Shown in pieces: positions 33,072 through 34,994 of a stretch of 34,994 bases of DNA. A model generated the notes under the pieces. It did not search any database, was not told the origin of the DNA, and saw only the letters and a program-made list of their open reading frames with translations. Source of the DNA: Candidatus Babelota bacterium. GTDB taxonomy: Bacteria; Babelota; Babeliae; Babelales; UASB340. Made by a program: the position numbers and the translations under genes. Location: NCBI GenBank assembly GCA_014730005.1, contig WJIY01000032.1:1-34994 (forward strand). Reading direction: 5' to 3'. Position 1 is the stretch's first letter; the number at the start of each line of letters is the position of its first letter.

Positions 33072-33852
33072 TATTCACGAGGGACAAAAAGATTTTACAA
33101 ATATTTTAAATAATGGCATCGATATAAATATTTCTATATACCAAACCCAAAAGCAGCATTTGAGTTTGAAGCAAATTTTTAAAGACAATATCGAAGGAAC
33201 TGCTGCTTATGTTGAAAATTTAAATATAAAAATAAATTTATACAATAATGCTTGTGTGTTTATCATTGATGATTTAATCGATTTTGATATTACGCGAAGC
33301 TGTATAGAATTTAATTTGCATGAAAATAGTGAATTGAATTATGATCTTAAAATTTTAGATACTCAATATGTTGATAAAATAAATGATGGACTTTTAGTTG
33401 CTTGTAATCAGCAAGGGTATTTTGAAAAAACAATTAATTTAAATTTTTTAGGTCAAGGTGCTAAGGCAAAGGCAAAATGTTTGCTTAAAGGTTTAGGAAG
33501 CCAATTATTTAAATTTAAAACAACACAAAATCATCAATTTGAAAATACAAAAAGTGATTTAGTTATCAAGGGTGCTTTTTGTCAGAGTTCAAAATTTATT
33601 TGTGATAATTTAATCAAAGTTAATAAAAATGCCAAAAATGTTGAAGTTTCTCAACAAAATAAAAACTTGTTATTAGGTTGTCATAGTCAAGCTATTTCTA
33701 TTCCAAAATTAGAAGTAGAAGCGGATGATGTTTCGTGCAAACATGGGGCGGTCGTTAGCAAATTAAATGATAATGAAATCTTTTATTTACAGAGTCGCGG
33801 AATGGAACATTGTAAGGCTAAACAAATGCTTATTGATTCTTTTTTTAAATAA
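33061..33852 (+). CDS. sufD: Fe-S assembly protein SufD, short form
   Basis: The beta-helix core of the SufB/SufD family is recognisable: SCIEFNLHENSELNY early, EVSQQNKNLLLGCHSQAISIPKL in parts, and the end LEVEADDVSCKHGAVVSKLN followed by FYLQSRGMEHCKAKQMLI. The CKHGA histidine is the conserved SufD residue used with SufB. The protein has only 263 residues against about 400-430 in E. coli, and lacks the N-terminal helical domain. The overlap with sufB (11 bases) and a GGGGG ribosome site 6 bases before the ATG show this is the real start, so the short form is not a mis-call. No sufS, sufE or sufU follows; they must be elsewhere. Confidence 0.93.
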   Translation: MNYNIHEGQKDFTNILNNGIDINISIYQTQKQHLSLKQIFKDNIEGTAAYVENLNIKINLYNNACVFIIDDLIDFDITRSCIEFNLHENSELNYDLKILDTQYVDKINDGLLVACNQQGYFEKTINLNFLGQGAKAKAKCLLKGLGSQLFKFKTTQNHQFENTKSDLVIKGAFCQSSKFICDNLIKVNKNAKNVEVSQQNKNLLLGCHSQAISIPKLEVEADDVSCKHGAVVSKLNDNEIFYLQSRGMEHCKAKQMLIDSFFK

Positions 33853-34149
33853 AATTTAATTAATTTGTTTAGAATCTGTTTTTTGCGTAAAAACACTATT
33901 TTTTTAATTGCTGAATTCCCAAAAAGTCCAAAAAATATCGATTGATATCAAAATCAGTTTTACCCTTTTATTGATAAATTCTTTTTAAGATTATCGAATC
34001 TATCGGAAATTTATTAAAAAATAAGTATCAAATTGAGCATTCAAGGTACTGAAATATATTTCTTAATGTTTTATCTGCAATTACCGCATACAATTTTATA
34101 GAAAATAAACCTGCTATAGGACATAAAAATCTTTTTTTTTTTTATTATA
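33853..34149. other. Intergenic region after sufD without a visible gene
   Basis: I see no open frame longer than a few codons. There are weak inverted repeats (ATATC-GATT-GATAT near 33938) and a 12-base T run at 34132-34143 preceded by CCTGCTATAGG, a poor stem, which could be a weak terminator. The DNA is plain AT-rich. Confidence 0.4.
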
Positions 34150-34176
34150 TTGCTTAAACAGAGTTAACATTATAAT
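34150..34176 (+). promoter_or_regulatory. Possible promoter of the small membrane protein gene
   Basis: A perfect -10 TATAAT (34171-34176) has TTGCTT (34150-34155) 15 bases upstream. The spacer is short, but the position, 43 bases before the ATG, is right. Confidence 0.4.
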
Positions 34177-34219
34177 AATTAAAACATAGTTAAACTAAAT
34201 AAAAAGATGAAAGGAGAAG

Positions 34220-34690
34220 ATGCTTTATTTTATTTATACCAGCTTATTTATTCTAATAAATTTAGCATTAACTTATTATTTTATTTTTTATACTCCCCAA
34301 ATTTATATGAATAAAAAAATAATGACTAGAGATATAATTTTTATTATTGTTGGTTCTTTAAGTCCTCTTATTCTTAGGAACTATCTCCCTGAAATGCCCT
34401 ATAGATTTTATTTTACAGTAACAATACTCTTTGGAGTCACAAGTTTCTTACTAATATTTCTTAATTTTTTATTGCCAGAGAATTTAAAATTAAAATCGAA
34501 ATTATTTTCATTTATTGAATTATTATTAGCAATAGGCACTATTGTTACAGGAATTTTTCTAGTTTCTCAAACAACTTATTCCTTTGATAAAATTAAAAAT
34601 ATCTTATCTAAAATTATTTTGGCGGTCATTCTTGTTTGGATATTATTGGGAATAGTTAATCTTATAAAAAAATGCAAATCTACAACTTAA
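34220..34690 (+). CDS. Small polytopic membrane protein of unknown function
   Basis: I do not recognise this 156-residue protein. It has AAAGGAG 3 bases before the ATG and about five membrane segments, starting with YTSLFILINLALTYYFIFY and including FIIVGSLSPLILR, FYFTVTILFGVTSFLLIF, FIELLLAIGTIVTGIFLV and IILAVILVWILLGIV. Loops are short and basic, with KKIMTRD and ENLKLKSK probably cytoplasmic. It stands alone, ~370 bases after sufD. No catalytic motif is visible. Confidence 0.7.
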   Translation: MLYFIYTSLFILINLALTYYFIFYTPQIYMNKKIMTRDIIFIIVGSLSPLILRNYLPEMPYRFYFTVTILFGVTSFLLIFLNFLLPENLKLKSKLFSFIELLLAIGTIVTGIFLVSQTTYSFDKIKNILSKIILAVILVWILLGIVNLIKKCKSTT

Positions 34691-34725
34691 TTAACCATTT
34701 TAATGATACGATAAATTGTTTTATT

Positions 34726-34993
34726 TCATAGCAAAATACCCCGATTGCTTTTAAGTCCGGGTATGAATGCTATTCTGTTTAAATGAAATTTAATTTTTAT
34801 TTTTATCAAGACTTTACCTAATGCATAATAGTTTGCTCCAGCAGGTATGATTGAAAATTTTTCATGTATGTTTTTTGAATTCTTAAATCCATTGAAACCT
34901 GCTCTGTAGATTTTTTCCGTTTGAAAATTTTTTGTTCTTCGAGTTTGGCAAAAGCAAAAAAAACAGAAAGTATATGGGTTCTCTGTTTTTCAA
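34726..34993 (-). pseudogene. Possible frameshifted minus-strand gene at the right edge
   Basis: On the minus strand one frame begins at TTG (34993-34991) as LKNREPIYFLFFLLLPNSKN, a plausible start of a short exported protein, but it stops after 37 codons. A second frame continues as IYRAGFNGFKNSKN, then FSIIPAGANYYALGKVLIKI, and ends at TGA (34728-34726). The frames would join if the T run at 34911-34916 were one base shorter. A third frame is also open from the edge to 34833, so the coding case is weak. I recognise no family. It could be a decayed gene, a homopolymer sequencing error or chance. Confidence 0.25.
34728..34773. repeat. Hairpin downstream of the small membrane protein gene
   Basis: ATAGCA (34728-34733) pairs with TGCTAT (34768-34773), and inside it TACCC(C)G (34737-34743) pairs with CGGGTA (34758-34763) around a 14-base loop. 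It begins 38 bases after the stop at 34690. There is no strong T run, so it is a poor intrinsic terminator; it is more GC-rich than its surroundings. Confidence 0.35.
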
Positions 34994-34994
34994 T

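Noticed and set aside
1..34994. CRISPR array, IS element or prophage
   Set aside because: No regularly spaced direct repeats, transposase or integrase motifs, or phage structural genes were seen on either strand.

Overview
The window is a very AT-rich (by eye about 25-30 % GC), gene-dense piece of bacterial chromosome. It carries housekeeping genes (cysS, metG, lepB, topA, sufCBD), four tRNA genes, a pilus/type II secretion platform protein and an outer-membrane TolC-type protein, so the cell is diderm. Many products have Sec-type or lipoprotein signals: two alpha/beta hydrolases, two glycosyltransferase-like proteins, a copper oxidase and a glycine-zipper lipoprotein. This mix would fit a small-genome, host-associated lineage such as Dependentiae (TM6/Babeliae), but that assignment is an inference from gene content and base composition, not from a marker gene. 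There is no CRISPR array, intact IS element or phage gene.

Layout. 1-5.7 kb: the 5' end of cysS (minus), a divergent secreted hydrolase with Cys at the nucleophile position, then a minus-strand run lepB-metG-uvsE. 5.9-8.8 kb: a multicopper oxidase followed by a TolC-type lipoprotein, and a 122-base stretch of nested inverted repeats that looks like a structured RNA. 8.85-11.4 kb: an MGDG-synthase-like glycosyltransferase (minus), a NodB polysaccharide deacetylase (plus) and an unrecognised secreted protein (minus). 11.5-15.7 kb: tRNA-Arg, tRNA-Ser(GCU) and tRNA-Ser(UGA) on the minus strand, then yggU, pilC, tRNA-Leu(CAA), a HIT protein and a second alpha/beta hydrolase on the plus strand. 15.9-19.9 kb: an OPT-type transporter converging on topA, whose stops lie 4 bases apart.

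20.3-29.1 kb is the most distinctive block: about 8.8 kb of tightly packed plus-strand genes. Two paralogous polytopic membrane proteins of unknown function are followed by plsC, a complete set of Bat aerotolerance-type genes (batA, batB, batC, batD, batE), and a glycine-zipper protein with a tandemly duplicated double zinc ribbon. The usual moxR and DUF58 partners are absent from the block. The layout suggests an envelope assembly or stress complex, with VWA-domain BatA/B, TPR proteins BatC/E and membrane-anchored BatD, coupled to phospholipid synthesis.

29.1-35 kb: a secreted DxD glycosyltransferase (minus) that could be a host-directed effector, a small glycine-zipper lipoprotein with a near-ideal terminator, the Fe-S scaffold genes sufC-sufB-sufD (SufB with an extra Cys-rich N-terminus, SufD short), an unknown small membrane protein, and at the right edge a possible frameshifted remnant.
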